A stretch of DNA of 64,000 bases from Balneolales bacterium ANBcel1 (GCA_029688905.1 JARULB010000002.1:479262-543261); one strand, 5' to 3'; positions 9,460 through 18,981 are shown, counted from the first letter of the stretch. The notes: a model not told the origin generated them from the sequence alone. Made by a program: numbers and translations.

Positions 9460-9870
9460 ATGGGCCAAAACTTTTCACTGACGCTGCTTTCCGACCTTGA
9501 AGAAATCGACAGGGTTACCGCTTTTGTGGAGCAGCTCACCCCCGTTGTTGGCTGCGACAGCGATGCCGAACACCGTATCATGCTGGCGCTTACCGAAGCC
9601 GTTACCAACGCCATCCTCCATGGAAACCGGCAGCAGCGATCACTGCCTGTTGAAATTACCGCATCCGTTGATGCCGCCCGGCTGCGGCTTACGGTCCGCG
9701 ATCAGGGAAAGGGCTTTGACCCCAACCGCATACCGGATCCCAGAAGCAAGGAGAATCTGCTTAAATCGAGTGGAAGAGGGGTGTTGCTGATGCGGGAGCT
9801 GGCCGACAAAGTCACCTACACGGAAAACGGCCGATGCGTTGAACTGACCTTCAACCGTAACAGCAAATAG
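9460..9870 (+). CDS. RsbW-like ATP-binding protein (anti-sigma kinase type)
   Basis: This is a 136-residue stand-alone GHKL/HATPase_c_2 domain. The N box reads LTEAVTNAILHGN (residues about 45-57), the G1 box is DQGKGFDP, and the G2-like region is GRGVLLM. There is no histidine-phosphotransfer domain. RsbW/SpoIIAB relatives bind a sigma factor or phosphorylate an anti-anti-sigma STAS protein. No STAS or sigma gene is adjacent, so the partner is unknown. It lies 12 bp after the glutamate dehydrogenase and about 60 bp before a sensor kinase, all on the plus strand, which suggests one signalling-linked transcript. The start has no strong ribosome binding site, so it may depend on coupling to the upstream gene. 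Confidence 0.85.
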   Translation: MGQNFSLTLLSDLEEIDRVTAFVEQLTPVVGCDSDAEHRIMLALTEAVTNAILHGNRQQRSLPVEITASVDAARLRLTVRDQGKGFDPNRIPDPRSKENLLKSSGRGVLLMRELADKVTYTENGRCVELTFNRNSK

Positions 9871-9929
9871 AGTTTAGCCGATTAATGCGTAACTTTCCCG
9901 ATTATAACTGAATTGTACGCTGAACCGAC

Positions 9930-11915
9930 ATGGCAAAGGAAACGGACGCAAGAGCAAGGATACTGATCGTCGAAGACGAGCTCATCATTGCTCAAAATCT
10001 TAAAATCCGGCTGGAAAAGCTCGGCTACGGCGTTACCGATATCACTATCGACGCCGAAGAGACCCGAACGTCGCTGGCCCGGGAAGTACCGGACCTGGTG
10101 CTCATGGACATTGCCCTGTACGGGGGCAACGACGGGGTTATTCTGGCGAAATGGATCGACAAAAACTACAAAATTCCGGTAATTTTTGTCACATCCCATA
10201 CCGACAGCTCTACTTTTGAACGCGCCAGCAAGAGCATGCCCTATGGCTATCTCATCAAGCCGTTCAACCCCAAAGAGCTGTACAATGCCATCGAGCTTGC
10301 GCTGCAACGCCACAAGCTGCTTCGACAGCTCTCCTCGAGCTCACATCTTCTGGGCTCGGTACTGCAAAGTATCTCCGATGCCATTGTGGTGACCGACAAG
10401 CAGAGGAACATCCTCTACATGAACGACTCGGCCTGCAAGCTGCTGCAAGTGCGGTTCCAGGATACCGGAAAAATGACCGTTGACGAGCTTCTCCCCTTTC
10501 AGAACCCGGACGATGGGCAGGCTCCGGAGGAGTGGAATCTTGCCAGGGTCCGCGACTATGAAGAGGTCGAGTTTGAGTGCCGGCTGGATATCCGGGGGAG
10601 AAAAACCTTTCAGCAGGTCCGGCTGTCAAAACTGGAAAATCGGATTCAGTCGGATGTTCCGGACGGTTACCTGGTTGTGTTGCGTGATGTCACCCGCCGG
10701 AAACGGTCGGAGAGCATCATCCTCAATATCGCCGAAGCGGTATCCGGTGAAATCGGGGATGCCTACTTTCAGCGGCTGACCGGCCAGATTACCGAAACCC
10801 TGCAGGTCGATTTCTGTTTTTTGGGAATTGTCGATCAGGATCATCCGGAATTCTGTACCATTGCGGCAATGGGATCGCGCATACCCGATTCTCCGAAACC
10901 GGCCCGATTCCCGCTTTCCGGATCTTTTACCGAACTGGTGCTTTCCCGCAATGAATCCGTAGTTTGCCAGAATAACGCCGGCTCCCGATTTCCTGACGAC
11001 ACCCTCATTACGGACCTGAAAATTGACGGGTTTGCCGCACTCCCTCTGATATCGGGCGACGGCCGCACCGTCGGCGTGATCGCGGCCCTTAACATGGGCG
11101 AGCTTGAAATGATGAATATGCAATCCTCTGTGCTGCAAATATTTGCCAACCGGGCGGCTGCGGAGATCGAACGGCAGCGCTATGAGGAGAATATCATCGC
11201 CGAAAGGAACAGGGCAAATGAGATGAATACCCTGAAAAACAACTTTCTATCGAATCTCAGCCACGAGGTACGCACCCCGCTGAACAGCATCATCGGCTTC
11301 TCTTCGCTGCTGATAGAAGAACTGGACGATGAAGAACAACTCAAGTTCCTGACATACATCACGGATGGAGGAAAGAGGCTGCTTCAAACCATCAACGATC
11401 TCCTGGATATATCACTTCTGGAATCGAAGCCCGGCGGGTTGCAGTTCCACGAAATCGATCTTGCCGCGGAAATACGAGAGACGGTGGGGATGATGCAGAA
11501 TGAGGCGCGTGACAAGGACCTCACCATCGGCTACCCGGATGAAGACCGTGATATTCGAGTCATGGGGGACCATCACATGGCCGGACAGGTTCTTCGCAAA
11601 GTCGTCGGAAACGCCATCAAATTCACTGAAGAAGGTTCGGTAACCATTGAACTCGATACAGCTTCGCGTGAAAACGGGAACTACGTTCTTGTGTTGGTCA
11701 AGGATACCGGTATCGGTATTGATACCGATTTCATCCCTCATGTATTTGATGAATTCAAACAGGAGAGCCGGGGGATGGCACGCAAGTACGAAGGCGTCGG
11801 CCTGGGACTGACCATCGCCCGGAAGATGATGCACCTGATGGGCGGATTCATCGAGGTAGAGAGCGAAAAAGACAAAGGCTCGGTTTTCACACTCTGTTTT
11901 CCTGCCGCCAATTAG
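9930..11915 (+). CDS. Receiver-PAS-GAF-histidine kinase hybrid
   Basis: The 661-residue protein combines four modules. The N-terminal receiver (about residues 10-125) has the acidic pair in VEDE (residues 14-17), phospho-acceptor D60 in LVLMD, and the conserved Lys in LIKPF. A PAS region follows (about 135-250), then a GAF-like region (about 265-415). The HisKA box SHEVRTPLNS has H445, followed by the N box GNAIKF, G1 DTGIGI and G2 GVGLGL. There are no transmembrane segments, so it is a cytoplasmic sensor. An N-terminal receiver suggests it is controlled by another kinase and itself acts further downstream. It is the third gene of the plus-strand group after the dehydrogenase and RsbW-like genes. 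Its input signal is unknown. Confidence 0.92.
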   Translation: MAKETDARARILIVEDELIIAQNLKIRLEKLGYGVTDITIDAEETRTSLAREVPDLVLMDIALYGGNDGVILAKWIDKNYKIPVIFVTSHTDSSTFERASKSMPYGYLIKPFNPKELYNAIELALQRHKLLRQLSSSSHLLGSVLQSISDAIVVTDKQRNILYMNDSACKLLQVRFQDTGKMTVDELLPFQNPDDGQAPEEWNLARVRDYEEVEFECRLDIRGRKTFQQVRLSKLENRIQSDVPDGYLVVLRDVTRRKRSESIILNIAEAVSGEIGDAYFQRLTGQITETLQVDFCFLGIVDQDHPEFCTIAAMGSRIPDSPKPARFPLSGSFTELVLSRNESVVCQNNAGSRFPDDTLITDLKIDGFAALPLISGDGRTVGVIAALNMGELEMMNMQSSVLQIFANRAAAEIERQRYEENIIAERNRANEMNTLKNNFLSNLSHEVRTPLNSIIGFSSLLIEELDDEEQLKFLTYITDGGKRLLQTINDLLDISLLESKPGGLQFHEIDLAAEIRETVGMMQNEARDKDLTIGYPDEDRDIRVMGDHHMAGQVLRKVVGNAIKFTEEGSVTIELDTASRENGNYVLVLVKDTGIGIDTDFIPHVFDEFKQESRGMARKYEGVGLGLTIARKMMHLMGGFIEVESEKDKGSVFTLCFPAAN

Positions 11916-11975
11916 TCCGGTTCCATTTTGCGGCGCGTACGAATAGACGCAGCCGTTTCGTCGCCGGGAGCAGGG

Positions 11976-13058
11976 TCATTTTTGTCCGGACACCTCTTCC
12001 ATTCTGGCCAGATTATCCTGGACGCGCAGAGCCTCAATCACCTCCGAAAGATCCCCCTTCATCACCGCATCCAGGTTGTACAGCGTAAGGCCGATGCGAT
12101 GGTCGGTCAGTCTCCCCTGCGGAAAATTGTAGGTCCGGATTTTGGCGCTGCGGTCGCCGGTGGATACCTGGTTCTTGCGTTCCGCCGCCCGTTCGGCGTG
12201 CTTCTTCTCGATTTCCTGCTCATACAGTTTGGCTCGCAGCATGGCCAGGGCCTTGTCACGGTTCTTGTGCTGGGACCGTTCCTGCTGGCAGGTTACCACG
12301 ACACCCGAAGGCACATGGCGGATCCTGACCGCCGAATCGGTCGTGTTAACATGCTGTCCTCCCGCGCCGCTGGCCCGATAAGCCTCAAACTCCAGATCAG
12401 ACGGATTGATGGTGATATCCACTTCCTCGGCCTCGGGCAAAACCGCCACGGTGGCCGCGGAGGTATGAACCCGCCCCTGAGATTCGGTCTCAGGCACACG
12501 CTGCACACGGTGTACGCCACTTTCGTATTTCATCTCCGCAAAGACATCGGTCCCTTCCAGTTTGAATACCACATCCTTGAATCCTCCCTTCTCGGACTCG
12601 TGCAGGTCCATGAGCTCCAGCTTCCACTTTCGCTCATCGGCGTAGCGCCGGTACATGTCAAACAGATTACCGGCGAAAATGGCCGCCTCGTCACCGCCGG
12701 TACCGGCACGGATTTCCACAATGGCGTTTTTTGAATCTTCAGGGTCTTTCGGAATCAACGACAGCCGAATGCCATCTTCCAGCTTCCTCATCCGTTCGGT
12801 AAGCTCCTCCAGTTCCTCCCGGGCCATCTCCGTAAGCTCGGGGTCCTCATTCTGCTCAATAACTTCCCGGTTCCCGCTCACCTGATCCCGCAATTCCTTC
12901 CACTCCTCATAGGCCTCCACATAGGGCTTGAGGTCGCTGTGCTCTTTGGTCACCTCCGCCAGCTTCCGGGGCTGCTCGTAAATGGAGGGGTCACTCAGGG
13001 CCACCCCAAGCTCTTCATAGCGGGATTTTAATTGGGCAAGTTTGCTGTCGATATCCAT
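11976..13058 (-). CDS. prfA: Peptide chain release factor 1
   Basis: RF1 recognises UAA and UAG in the ribosomal A site and triggers peptide release. The GGQ catalytic motif is in GAGGQHVN, and the PETESQGRVHTS segment with the PET tripeptide region is RF1-like rather than RF2-like. The ATG at 13058 gives a 360-residue protein beginning MDIDSKLAQLKSRYEELG, the normal family start and length. The frame is open for 61 more codons upstream, but that extension is Arg/Cys-rich and not family-like. It converges with the histidine kinase and is divergent from purK. A stem-loop sits in its leader (13097-13114). Confidence 0.95.
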   Translation of the reverse strand: MDIDSKLAQLKSRYEELGVALSDPSIYEQPRKLAEVTKEHSDLKPYVEAYEEWKELRDQVSGNREVIEQNEDPELTEMAREELEELTERMRKLEDGIRLSLIPKDPEDSKNAIVEIRAGTGGDEAAIFAGNLFDMYRRYADERKWKLELMDLHESEKGGFKDVVFKLEGTDVFAEMKYESGVHRVQRVPETESQGRVHTSAATVAVLPEAEEVDITINPSDLEFEAYRASGAGGQHVNTTDSAVRIRHVPSGVVVTCQQERSQHKNRDKALAMLRAKLYEQEIEKKHAERAAERKNQVSTGDRSAKIRTYNFPQGRLTDHRIGLTLYNLDAVMKGDLSEVIEALRVQDNLARMEEVSGQK

Positions 13059-13096
13059 GCAGTTGTTGCGTTTCGAAATTTCTGAGACGGTAACGA

Positions 13097-13114
13097 AAAA
13101 TCCTTCCGGATTTT
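13097..13114 (-). promoter_or_regulatory. Stem-loop in the prfA leader
   Basis: A perfect 7-bp inverted repeat AAAATCC/GGATTTT encloses a 4-base loop. On the minus strand the loop is GGAA, a GNRA-type tetraloop, and the stem ends in a run of T. It begins about 40 bases upstream of the prfA start. It could be an attenuator-like terminator or an mRNA-stability element. The stem is A+T-rich, so strength is uncertain. Confidence 0.35.
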
Positions 13115-13326
13115 CTACCTGATTTACGTTATTTTTATGGCGTCTGAACAGATACGTAGACCCGGGCCTTCCGGCGTGACCGGCAAAAAAAACCAGGGCC
13201 CGGCAGCGACGACACGGCGGCTTCCGCGTAACCCGTCCCATCCGGGTGGATGGCCGATATACCCGCTGAACCGGATCCGTTAATCTTGTAAAATAGGGAT
13301 AATATCCGCTTTATTCTGTACCGATC

Positions 13327-14502
13327 ATGAATAATTCGCTTGAGGCAAACACGATTGTCGGATTTCTGGGCGCAGGCCAGCTGGCACGGATGTCGGCTGC
13401 CGCCGCTTTCAGAATGGGGCTGAGGTCGGCTGTTTACTCCGGTGCTGCGCAGGGTCCGGAGGATCCGCAGCGGGAACCGTTGGAGTGGATGACACCGATC
13501 CGCCATCCCGGCCGGTTCGACGAGGAACTGGCGCTCATACGCTTTGCCGAATCGTGTGATGTGGTGACGCTTGAGAACGAGTTTCTGGACGGAGCGCTTC
13601 TGCACCGTGTCCGTGCAGCATCCGGCACCCCCATCTACCCCTCTCCGGAGTCCTTCATGCAGCTGGAGTCAAAGTGGCTGGAAAAGGAGACGTTCCGCAG
13701 GGCGGGCATCCCCGTAACTCCCTGTTCCATAATTAACGAGCCGGCCGATATGCAGGCCTTCGCCGACACGCATGGCCATCCTTTCGTGCTGAAGTCCTCC
13801 AAAGGCGGCTACGACGGCTACGGGAACATCACCGTCTCGGCAGAGACGGAACATCTGAAGGCATTCCGGTCACTGGGCGGTGACAAGGGCCGGGAACTTA
13901 TCGCCGAAGCGTTTATTTCGTTTGAAAAAGAGCTGGCGGTCCAGGTTGCCCGCAACCACACCGGATCGGTGGTCTATCCCTGCTGCGAAACCATCCAGAA
14001 AAACCACATTTGTAAAACCGTGATCGCGCCTGCGGCCATTGGCAGTGCCACGGCGACCCGGGCATGTGAAATGGCGCTCGCCGCTACCGAAGCCATTGAC
14101 GGCACCGGACTCTTCGCCTTTGAATTTTTTCTGACTACCGACGGCGAGCTGCTTTTGAACGAATCGGCGCCCCGCCCCCACAATTCGGGGCATTATACCA
14201 TTGAAGGGTGCATTACGTCACAATTTGAGAATCATATCAGGGCGGTGCTCGGACTGCCGCTGGGTGCTCCCGATATGCGCAGGCCTGTAGCGGTCATGGA
14301 AAACCTGCTGGGCAGCCACGACCGTCCGGCCCGTGTGGATGGCGCCGAGGGCGTATGGATGGAGAAAGATGCCCATCTGCATATTTACGGCAAGGAACAA
14401 AGCCGGAAGGGCCGCAAAATGGGCCATATTACCGTGCTTGGAGACGACCACGAAACCACCATTCAAACGGCGGGAAGACTGGCCGGTACGGTGGAAATCT
14501 GA
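13327..14502 (+). CDS. purK: 5-(carboxyamino)imidazole ribonucleotide synthase
   Basis: PurK carboxylates AIR to N5-CAIR with ATP and bicarbonate in purine synthesis. It is an ATP-grasp enzyme of 391 residues. The N-terminal Rossmann-like motif reads [12 protein letters not shown], the glycine loop [11 protein letters not shown] lies in the ATP-binding domain, and [15 protein letters not shown] near residue 280 holds the metal and substrate contacts typical of PurK. It is followed by purE about 110 bp downstream on the same strand, the usual purK-purE pairing. It is divergent from prfA with about 270 bp between. Confidence 0.95.
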   Translation: MNNSLEANTIVGFLGAGQLARMSAAAAFRMGLRSAVYSGAAQGPEDPQREPLEWMTPIRHPGRFDEELALIRFAESCDVVTLENEFLDGALLHRVRAASGTPIYPSPESFMQLESKWLEKETFRRAGIPVTPCSIINEPADMQAFADTHGHPFVLKSSKGGYDGYGNITVSAETEHLKAFRSLGGDKGRELIAEAFISFEKELAVQVARNHTGSVVYPCCETIQKNHICKTVIAPAAIGSATATRACEMALAATEAIDGTGLFAFEFFLTTDGELLLNESAPRPHNSGHYTIEGCITSQFENHIRAVLGLPLGAPDMRRPVAVMENLLGSHDRPARVDGAEGVWMEKDAHLHIYGKEQSRKGRKMGHITVLGDDHETTIQTAGRLAGTVEI

Positions 14503-14611
14503 TAACCGGCACGGATTTATCCGGCCGACACTGTTTACCGCATTTTTCCGATACGCGTTCCGGCAATTTCGCGGGGGCCTTGGAAATACAACGATCTTGC
14601 ACATCAGTCCT

Positions 14612-15121
14612 ATGAACTCATCAACACCGGATACAACCAAATTACCCAGGGTAGCCGTGATTATGGGCAGTGACTCCGACTGGCCGGTTATGAAAGCGGC
14701 AGCGGAAATCTGCGAGCGCTTCGGCGTCCCGTACGAGAAAGCGGTGGTTTCGGCGCACCGCACACCCGAATATATGGCGCAATATGCCGGGGAAGCCCGT
14801 GATAACGGGGTCGGAGTAATCATTGCCGGAGCCGGCGGCGCGGCCCATCTGCCAGGCATGGTTGCGGCTCACACCACTTTGCCGGTGATCGGTGTGCCGG
14901 TATCGACTCGTCATCTGAAGGGCATGGACAGCCTCCTGTCGATTGTCCAGATGCCCCGGGGCGTTCCCGTTGCAACGGTGGCCATCGACAACGCGATGAA
15001 CGCCGGACTCCTGGCGCTGCGCATGCTTTCGGTGTTCAGCACAGACTTGGCCGAAAAGCTGGAGGCTTTTCACACCGAACAGCGGGAAGAGTCTCTCAAC
15101 AAGAGCTCGAACCTGGATTAA
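14612..15121 (+). CDS. purE: N5-CAIR mutase, class I
   Basis: PurE moves the carboxylate of N5-CAIR to C4, giving CAIR. The ATG at 14612 gives a 169-residue protein beginning [20 protein letters not shown]. Motifs are typical of class I Pur[10 protein letters not shown], the SAHRTPE substrate loop with the catalytic His, and [12 protein letters not shown]. Presence of purK next door supports class I (N5-CAIR mutase) rather than the class II AIR carboxylase. An upstream open extension is not family-like and was not used. The gene ends facing dnaJ, with about 115 bp between. Confidence 0.95.
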   Translation: MNSSTPDTTKLPRVAVIMGSDSDWPVMKAAAEICERFGVPYEKAVVSAHRTPEYMAQYAGEARDNGVGVIIAGAGGAAHLPGMVAAHTTLPVIGVPVSTRHLKGMDSLLSIVQMPRGVPVATVAIDNAMNAGLLALRMLSVFSTDLAEKLEAFHTEQREESLNKSSNLD

Positions 15122-15235
15122 AACCGGTGAAAGTGGCTATCTGACCGGCGCCCGTATCCGAAATGATCCCGGTACGGTTTCCAGAAAACGGGCACAGAAA
15201 GTGCCATTCGTCCGGAGACACCGGAGAAAGGCGGT

Positions 15236-16399
15236 TCAGCTGAAGACCGCTTTCACCCGGTCGAAGAGATTGTTCCGTGCATCTTTGTGGAGTTCAGGGT
15301 CAAAGTTGCGGGATTTTCGGAACGACTCCATTTTCTTTTTCTCTTCTTCGCTCAGTTTGGCGGGTACGAACACATGTACACGGACGTACTGATCCCCGAA
15401 CTTGCTCGAGTTCAGCCCTTTGATCCCTTTTTCACGCATCCGCAGCATTTTGCCCGGCTGGGTGCCGGGTTCGATCTTGATCCGGGCTTTTCCCTTTAAC
15501 GTCGGCACTTCGGTGGTAAGCCCCAGCGCGGCATCGGGAATACTGAGGTTGAGTTCGTAGAAAATATCATCGCCTTCCCGCGTGAAATGCTCATGCTCCT
15601 TCTCCTCGATCAATACGATAAGAGTACCGGCCTCACCGCCGCGAATTCCGGCATGCCCCTGTCCGCGCAGGCTGATGTAGTTGCCCTTGGTCACGCCGCT
15701 GGGAATCTGAACCTTAATGTTTTCTTCGCCTTTGATACGGCCCTCGCCACTGCATGCCTTGCATTTGTTCCGTATTGAACGGCCTTCGCCGTGGCAGGTG
15801 GGGCATGGCTGAACATTTACAAACTGCCCGAACATGGTGCGGCTGACTTGCCGGACTTCCCCCACACCGTTGCAGGTTCCGCAGGTCATGAAATCGTCTT
15901 CGGTTTCCGCGCCGGTTCCGCTGCACGTATCGCAGGTGACATGTTTCTTCACCTTCAATTCACGTTCGGTACCGAATGCGATCTCTTCAAGGGTCAGTTT
16001 GAGCTGCAGTTTCATGTCATCGCCGGGTCGTCCGGTTCCGGAACGCCTCCGGCTCCGGCCCTGTGAGCCACCCATTCCTCCGCCAAAGACATCTCCACCG
16101 AAAATATCACTGAAGCGGCTGAAGATATCATCGAAACTGAAGTCCTCGAAATCGGCACCAAATCCACCGGCACCTGACATTCCCGCGTGGCCGAACTGAT
16201 CGTAGCGCGCTCTTTTTTCGGGGTCTTTCAAAACCTCGAATGCCTCGGCGGCATCCTTGAACTTCTTTTCGGCGTCCGGGTTGTCCGGGTTGCGGTCGGG
16301 GTGGTACTTCATGGCGAGCTTGCGATAAGCCCGCTTCAGCTCGGTTTCGTTGGCCTGTTTGCTGACACCCAGAACTTCGTAGTAATCTCGTTTCGACAT
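15236..16399 (-). CDS. dnaJ: Chaperone protein DnaJ
   Basis: DnaJ is the Hsp40 partner of DnaK. The J domain carries the KYHPDRNPDN motif near residue 30 with the HPD tripeptide. A Gly/Phe-rich linker follows (about 70-130). The zinc-binding domain has four CxxCxGxG repeats: CDTCSGTG, CGTCNGVG, CPTCHGEG and CKACSGEG. The C-terminal substrate-binding domain completes the 387 residues. It is the last gene of hrcA-grpE-dnaJ on the minus strand, about 110 bp after grpE. dnaK is not in the window. Confidence 0.96.
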   Translation of the reverse strand: MSKRDYYEVLGVSKQANETELKRAYRKLAMKYHPDRNPDNPDAEKKFKDAAEAFEVLKDPEKRARYDQFGHAGMSGAGGFGADFEDFSFDDIFSRFSDIFGGDVFGGGMGGSQGRSRRRSGTGRPGDDMKLQLKLTLEEIAFGTERELKVKKHVTCDTCSGTGAETEDDFMTCGTCNGVGEVRQVSRTMFGQFVNVQPCPTCHGEGRSIRNKCKACSGEGRIKGEENIKVQIPSGVTKGNYISLRGQGHAGIRGGEAGTLIVLIEEKEHEHFTREGDDIFYELNLSIPDAALGLTTEVPTLKGKARIKIEPGTQPGKMLRMREKGIKGLNSSKFGDQYVRVHVFVPAKLSEEEKKKMESFRKSRNFDPELHKDARNNLFDRVKAVFS

Positions 16400-16506
16400 C
16401 TTGCGGATTTTGTTAGCTATTCATGGCGTTTTACCGGCTGCTGAAGGCGATGTGGCACCAGGCGAAATTCGCCGCTGCCGGCGTGTTAACTGAGCGAACC
16501 GTGCTG

Positions 16507-17145
16507 TTACTGGCTCACGATTACTTTGGCATGCCTGATCACGCGGTCACCGATTCTGTAACCCGGCTCCATGACCTGAAGCACCGTGTTGGTCTCTACA
16601 GAGTCGTCGCCGGCCGGCTGACTGAGCATGGCATCGTGGCGATCCACATCAAACGGAACGCCTGTCTCTTCAATAGGTTCTACATTATACTGCTCAAGTA
16701 CCCGGTCGAAGTTGTTCATCATCATTTTGAGCCCTTCGACAAAACCGGAATCGACCTGCTGCCTTTCGGCGGCTTCCAGACTCCGTTTCAGATCTTCCCG
16801 GATGGGCAGAAAGCGACTGACGGCATCCACGCGGGCATCCTCAAACATGACGGCCTTCTCTTTTTGGGTTCGCCGCTTGAGGTTCTCAAATTCTGCCGCC
16901 TTGCGCAACACCGATTCCCTGGAGGAGGCCAGCTCTTTCTTGAGCTGTTCCATTTCGGCCTGCAACGCATCCGCATCAACGGTGGTTTCGGATCCGGCGG
17001 CCTGCTCATCGGCGGACTCCGCATGGGTTTGATCTCCGGCTTCCCGGTTGGTCTCCATATTCTCTTCCCGGACTTTCGCGGCGCCGTTTTCGGCCTCACC
17101 GGCGCTGTTGCTGTTGGATTGCTGATCTTTCATGTTCTCATTCAT
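16507..17145 (-). CDS. grpE: Nucleotide exchange factor GrpE
   Basis: GrpE releases ADP from DnaK. The 212 residues have a long acidic, low-complexity N-terminus (about 1-70, rich in E, A, Q, S), then a coiled coil with LKKELASSRESVLRKAAEFENLKRR-type heptads (about 75-110) and the beta-domain. The signature region VEPIEETGVPFDVDRHDAM and the C-terminal GDRVIRHAKVIVSQ are characteristic. The coiled-coil domain mediates dimerisation. It sits between hrcA (about 300 bp upstream) and dnaJ. Confidence 0.94.
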   Translation of the reverse strand: MNENMKDQQSNSNSAGEAENGAAKVREENMETNREAGDQTHAESADEQAAGSETTVDADALQAEMEQLKKELASSRESVLRKAAEFENLKRRTQKEKAVMFEDARVDAVSRFLPIREDLKRSLEAAERQQVDSGFVEGLKMMMNNFDRVLEQYNVEPIEETGVPFDVDRHDAMLSQPAGDDSVETNTVLQVMEPGYRIGDRVIRHAKVIVSQ

Positions 17146-17448
17146 AACTGTTTCTGCTCAATATCTGTTCACAAGACGGCCCGGCCGTCGTTACTGTTTT
17201 GATTCTCCTGAGGAGACGGCTTGCCCCGATGCCTGTACGGCGGGAAGCCATTCCCAATTTTTTACAATTTCAATGGTTTAATACGATGTTCGATGTCCTG
17301 ATAGTACCCGTGGATTGAATCCTGCCACAGAGTGCATCCCAAAAAACTGAAAACGGTCACGGCACCCGCCGAATATCCCGAGCTGCAATAGGGCTGTTAT
17401 TAGAGACATCACAGAAAGGGTATGGGGCAAAGCAAATCTCCGATTGTG
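17146..17448. other. Intergenic region between hrcA and grpE
   Basis: This 303-bp gap between two genes of the heat-shock set holds no gene. I looked for a CIRCE element (TTAGCACTC-N9-GAGTGCTAA) and saw none here or upstream of hrcA. On the grpE leader side there are two short inverted repeats: GACGGCC/GGCCGTC around 17175-17189 and TCTCC-TGA-GGAGA at 17204-17216. Either could be a regulatory or mRNA structure. The size of the gap suggests grpE-dnaJ may also have its own promoter. Confidence 0.45.
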
Positions 17449-18522
17449 TCATCCACCTCCGGGACTGTAGACACTGAAACGATTGGCCAGCTGTTCCACC
17501 AGAGCGACCATGCGGCTGTAGTTCATTCGGGTAGGGCCGACCAGCCCAATGGTGCCCTTGATCCCTCCGTAGTGGTAATTGGCGGAAACCACGCTGCACT
17601 GTTCCACCTGCTGTATCTTGTTTTCCCGGCCGATGCGGATCTGGACTTCCCGGTTGTCGCCTTCACCTTTGTAATCGTCAAACAGGTGAATGATCATATC
17701 CTCGTTCTCAAGCAGTTCCACAATTCCCTTGTAACTGCTCAGGTCGTTGAATTCGGGCTGGAGCGCCATGTACTCAACGCCGCCGAAATGGAATTTGCGA
17801 AGCTGATGATCGTCGAAAATGGTATCGGCACTGTCGATGAACACGCGGATGAGTCCGGAGTGATCCCGTCCGTCATAATCGGAGAGCATCTCCTTGATCT
17901 TGCGGGATATTTCATTCAGTTTGTGACCCTGCAGACGCTCGTTCAGAAACCGGGCTACCCGTTCCAGCTCCCCGGATTCCATTTCGGCCTGCACTTCCAC
18001 CGAAAAGGTTTTAACGATGCCGCTTTCGATGGTAAGCACGACCAGTACCCGGCTGGAACTGATCGACACCAGTTCGATCTTGCGAAATACGCCCTGGCCC
18101 AGCCGGGGAGTTACGACCACGGCAAGCAGGTTGGAGAGACGCGCCAGAATCCGTGCGGCTGACTGGACCGCATCGTCGATGTCACTGGTAAGGTAATTCT
18201 GAAGTGTGTCGAGAATCTGCCGCTCCTCCTTGCTGAGCACCGATACCTGCATGAGTGAATTCACATAATGGCGATATCCGTGTTCGGTCGGCACACGACC
18301 CGACGAGGTGTGGGGATGATCCAGCAATCCCTTGCTCTCCAGACTGTTCATGGCGCCGCGTACCGTCGCGGAGCTGATGTTCAGCCGATAGCGTTCCACC
18401 AGAGTCCGGGATGCGACAGGACTGGCCGTCACAATAAAATTCTGGATGATGCACCTGAGCACCTCCTGCTCACGATTTGTGAGTTCGGGAAAACCGACAA
18501 TATTCATTTCCGCACCTGTCAT
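17449..18522 (-). CDS. hrcA: Heat-inducible transcription repressor HrcA
   Basis: HrcA represses chaperone operons by binding CIRCE and responds to GroEL. The 357-residue protein has an N-terminal winged helix (LTNREQEVLRCIIQNFIVTASPV, then SSATVRGAMNSLESKGLL and the GRVPTEHGYRHYV segment), a central GAF-like part, and a C-terminal GPTRMNYSRM motif typical of HrcA. The family identity is firm. The start may be 18522 or an ATG five codons later (18507), which has a nearby AGGTG. It begins the set hrcA-grpE-dnaJ. No CIRCE was seen locally, so its target sequence may be divergent or elsewhere (groES-groEL is not here). Confidence 0.94.
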   Translation of the reverse strand: MTGAEMNIVGFPELTNREQEVLRCIIQNFIVTASPVASRTLVERYRLNISSATVRGAMNSLESKGLLDHPHTSSGRVPTEHGYRHYVNSLMQVSVLSKEERQILDTLQNYLTSDIDDAVQSAARILARLSNLLAVVVTPRLGQGVFRKIELVSISSSRVLVVLTIESGIVKTFSVEVQAEMESGELERVARFLNERLQGHKLNEISRKIKEMLSDYDGRDHSGLIRVFIDSADTIFDDHQLRKFHFGGVEYMALQPEFNDLSSYKGIVELLENEDMIIHLFDDYKGEGDNREVQIRIGRENKIQQVEQCSVVSANYHYGGIKGTIGLVGPTRMNYSRMVALVEQLANRFSVYSPGGG

Positions 18523-18565
18523 CTTGTCTTTTACAGCTTGGCAAGATAATAAAATAACATCTCAA

Positions 18566-18584
18566 ATTAAAGCCCCGAGGGCTT
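18566..18584 (-). terminator. Rho-independent terminator candidate after VOC gene
   Basis: The inverted repeat AAGCCC/GGGCTT (18570-18584) has a 3-base loop. On the minus strand it is followed by TAATTTGAG, a short T-rich run. It lies 14 bases after the VOC gene stop and just upstream of hrcA, where termination would be expected. The stem is only 6 bp and the tail is weak. Confidence 0.5.
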
Positions 18585-18597
18585 CTCGGCGCCGCTC

Positions 18598-18981
18598 CTA
18601 TCCCGCTTCGTTAAAGATCTCGATCATGTTTCCATCGGGATCCGAAATAAACACGAAGCGGCCGTTTTTACGGTTTGACGGGCCGCTCAGAATGGTTACT
18701 TCGTTCTCACTGAAGAACTCGGCCAGACGGTCCACCTCTTCGGGCGAATCCACAAAGAACCCGAAATGATCCACCCGGTAGTCTTTGGATGTGGCTTGAT
18801 ACTCGGTTTCGGCCTCAACCAGAACGAGCGAATCTCCCCCGATCCGGTAGACGGTCATGCTCCGACCCATCTTTTTTTCCACCTCGAATCCCAGTATTCC
18901 ACCGTAAAACTCCTCGGCCTTGGTAATATTGTTCACACGCAGTGTGATATGGTTTAATCCTTTGATTTTAATGTCGCTCAT
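18598..18981 (-). CDS. VOC (glyoxalase/fosfomycin-resistance fold) protein
   Basis: The 127-residue protein is a single vicinal-oxygen-chelate domain with paired beta-alpha-beta-beta-beta units. The metal-binding positions can be seen as H in LNHITLRV (N-terminal unit), H in RVDHFGFFV (second unit) and E in DPDGNMIEIF at the C-terminus. Such proteins use divalent metal in glyoxalase, dioxygenase, epimerase or thiol-transferase reactions. The substrate cannot be told from sequence. It is divergent from rsmI and separated from hrcA by a hairpin that may be its terminator. Confidence 0.85.
   Translation of the reverse strand: MSDIKIKGLNHITLRVNNITKAEEFYGGILGFEVEKKMGRSMTVYRIGGDSLVLVEAETEYQATSKDYRVDHFGFFVDSPEEVDRLAEFFSENEVTILSGPSNRKNGRFVFISDPDGNMIEIFNEAG

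Noticed and set aside
13059..13241. 61-residue N-terminal extension of prfA
   Set aside because: It is Arg/Cys-rich and unlike RF1, whose normal start fits the ATG at 13058. The frame is open by chance.
14333..14611. Upstream extension of purE
   Set aside because: It overlaps the end of purK in another frame and PurE homologs start near the ATG at 14612.
17146..18600. CIRCE operator upstream of hrcA or grpE
   Set aside because: No TTAGCACTC/GAGTGCTAA inverted repeat was found in either gap; the short hairpins there do not resemble it.
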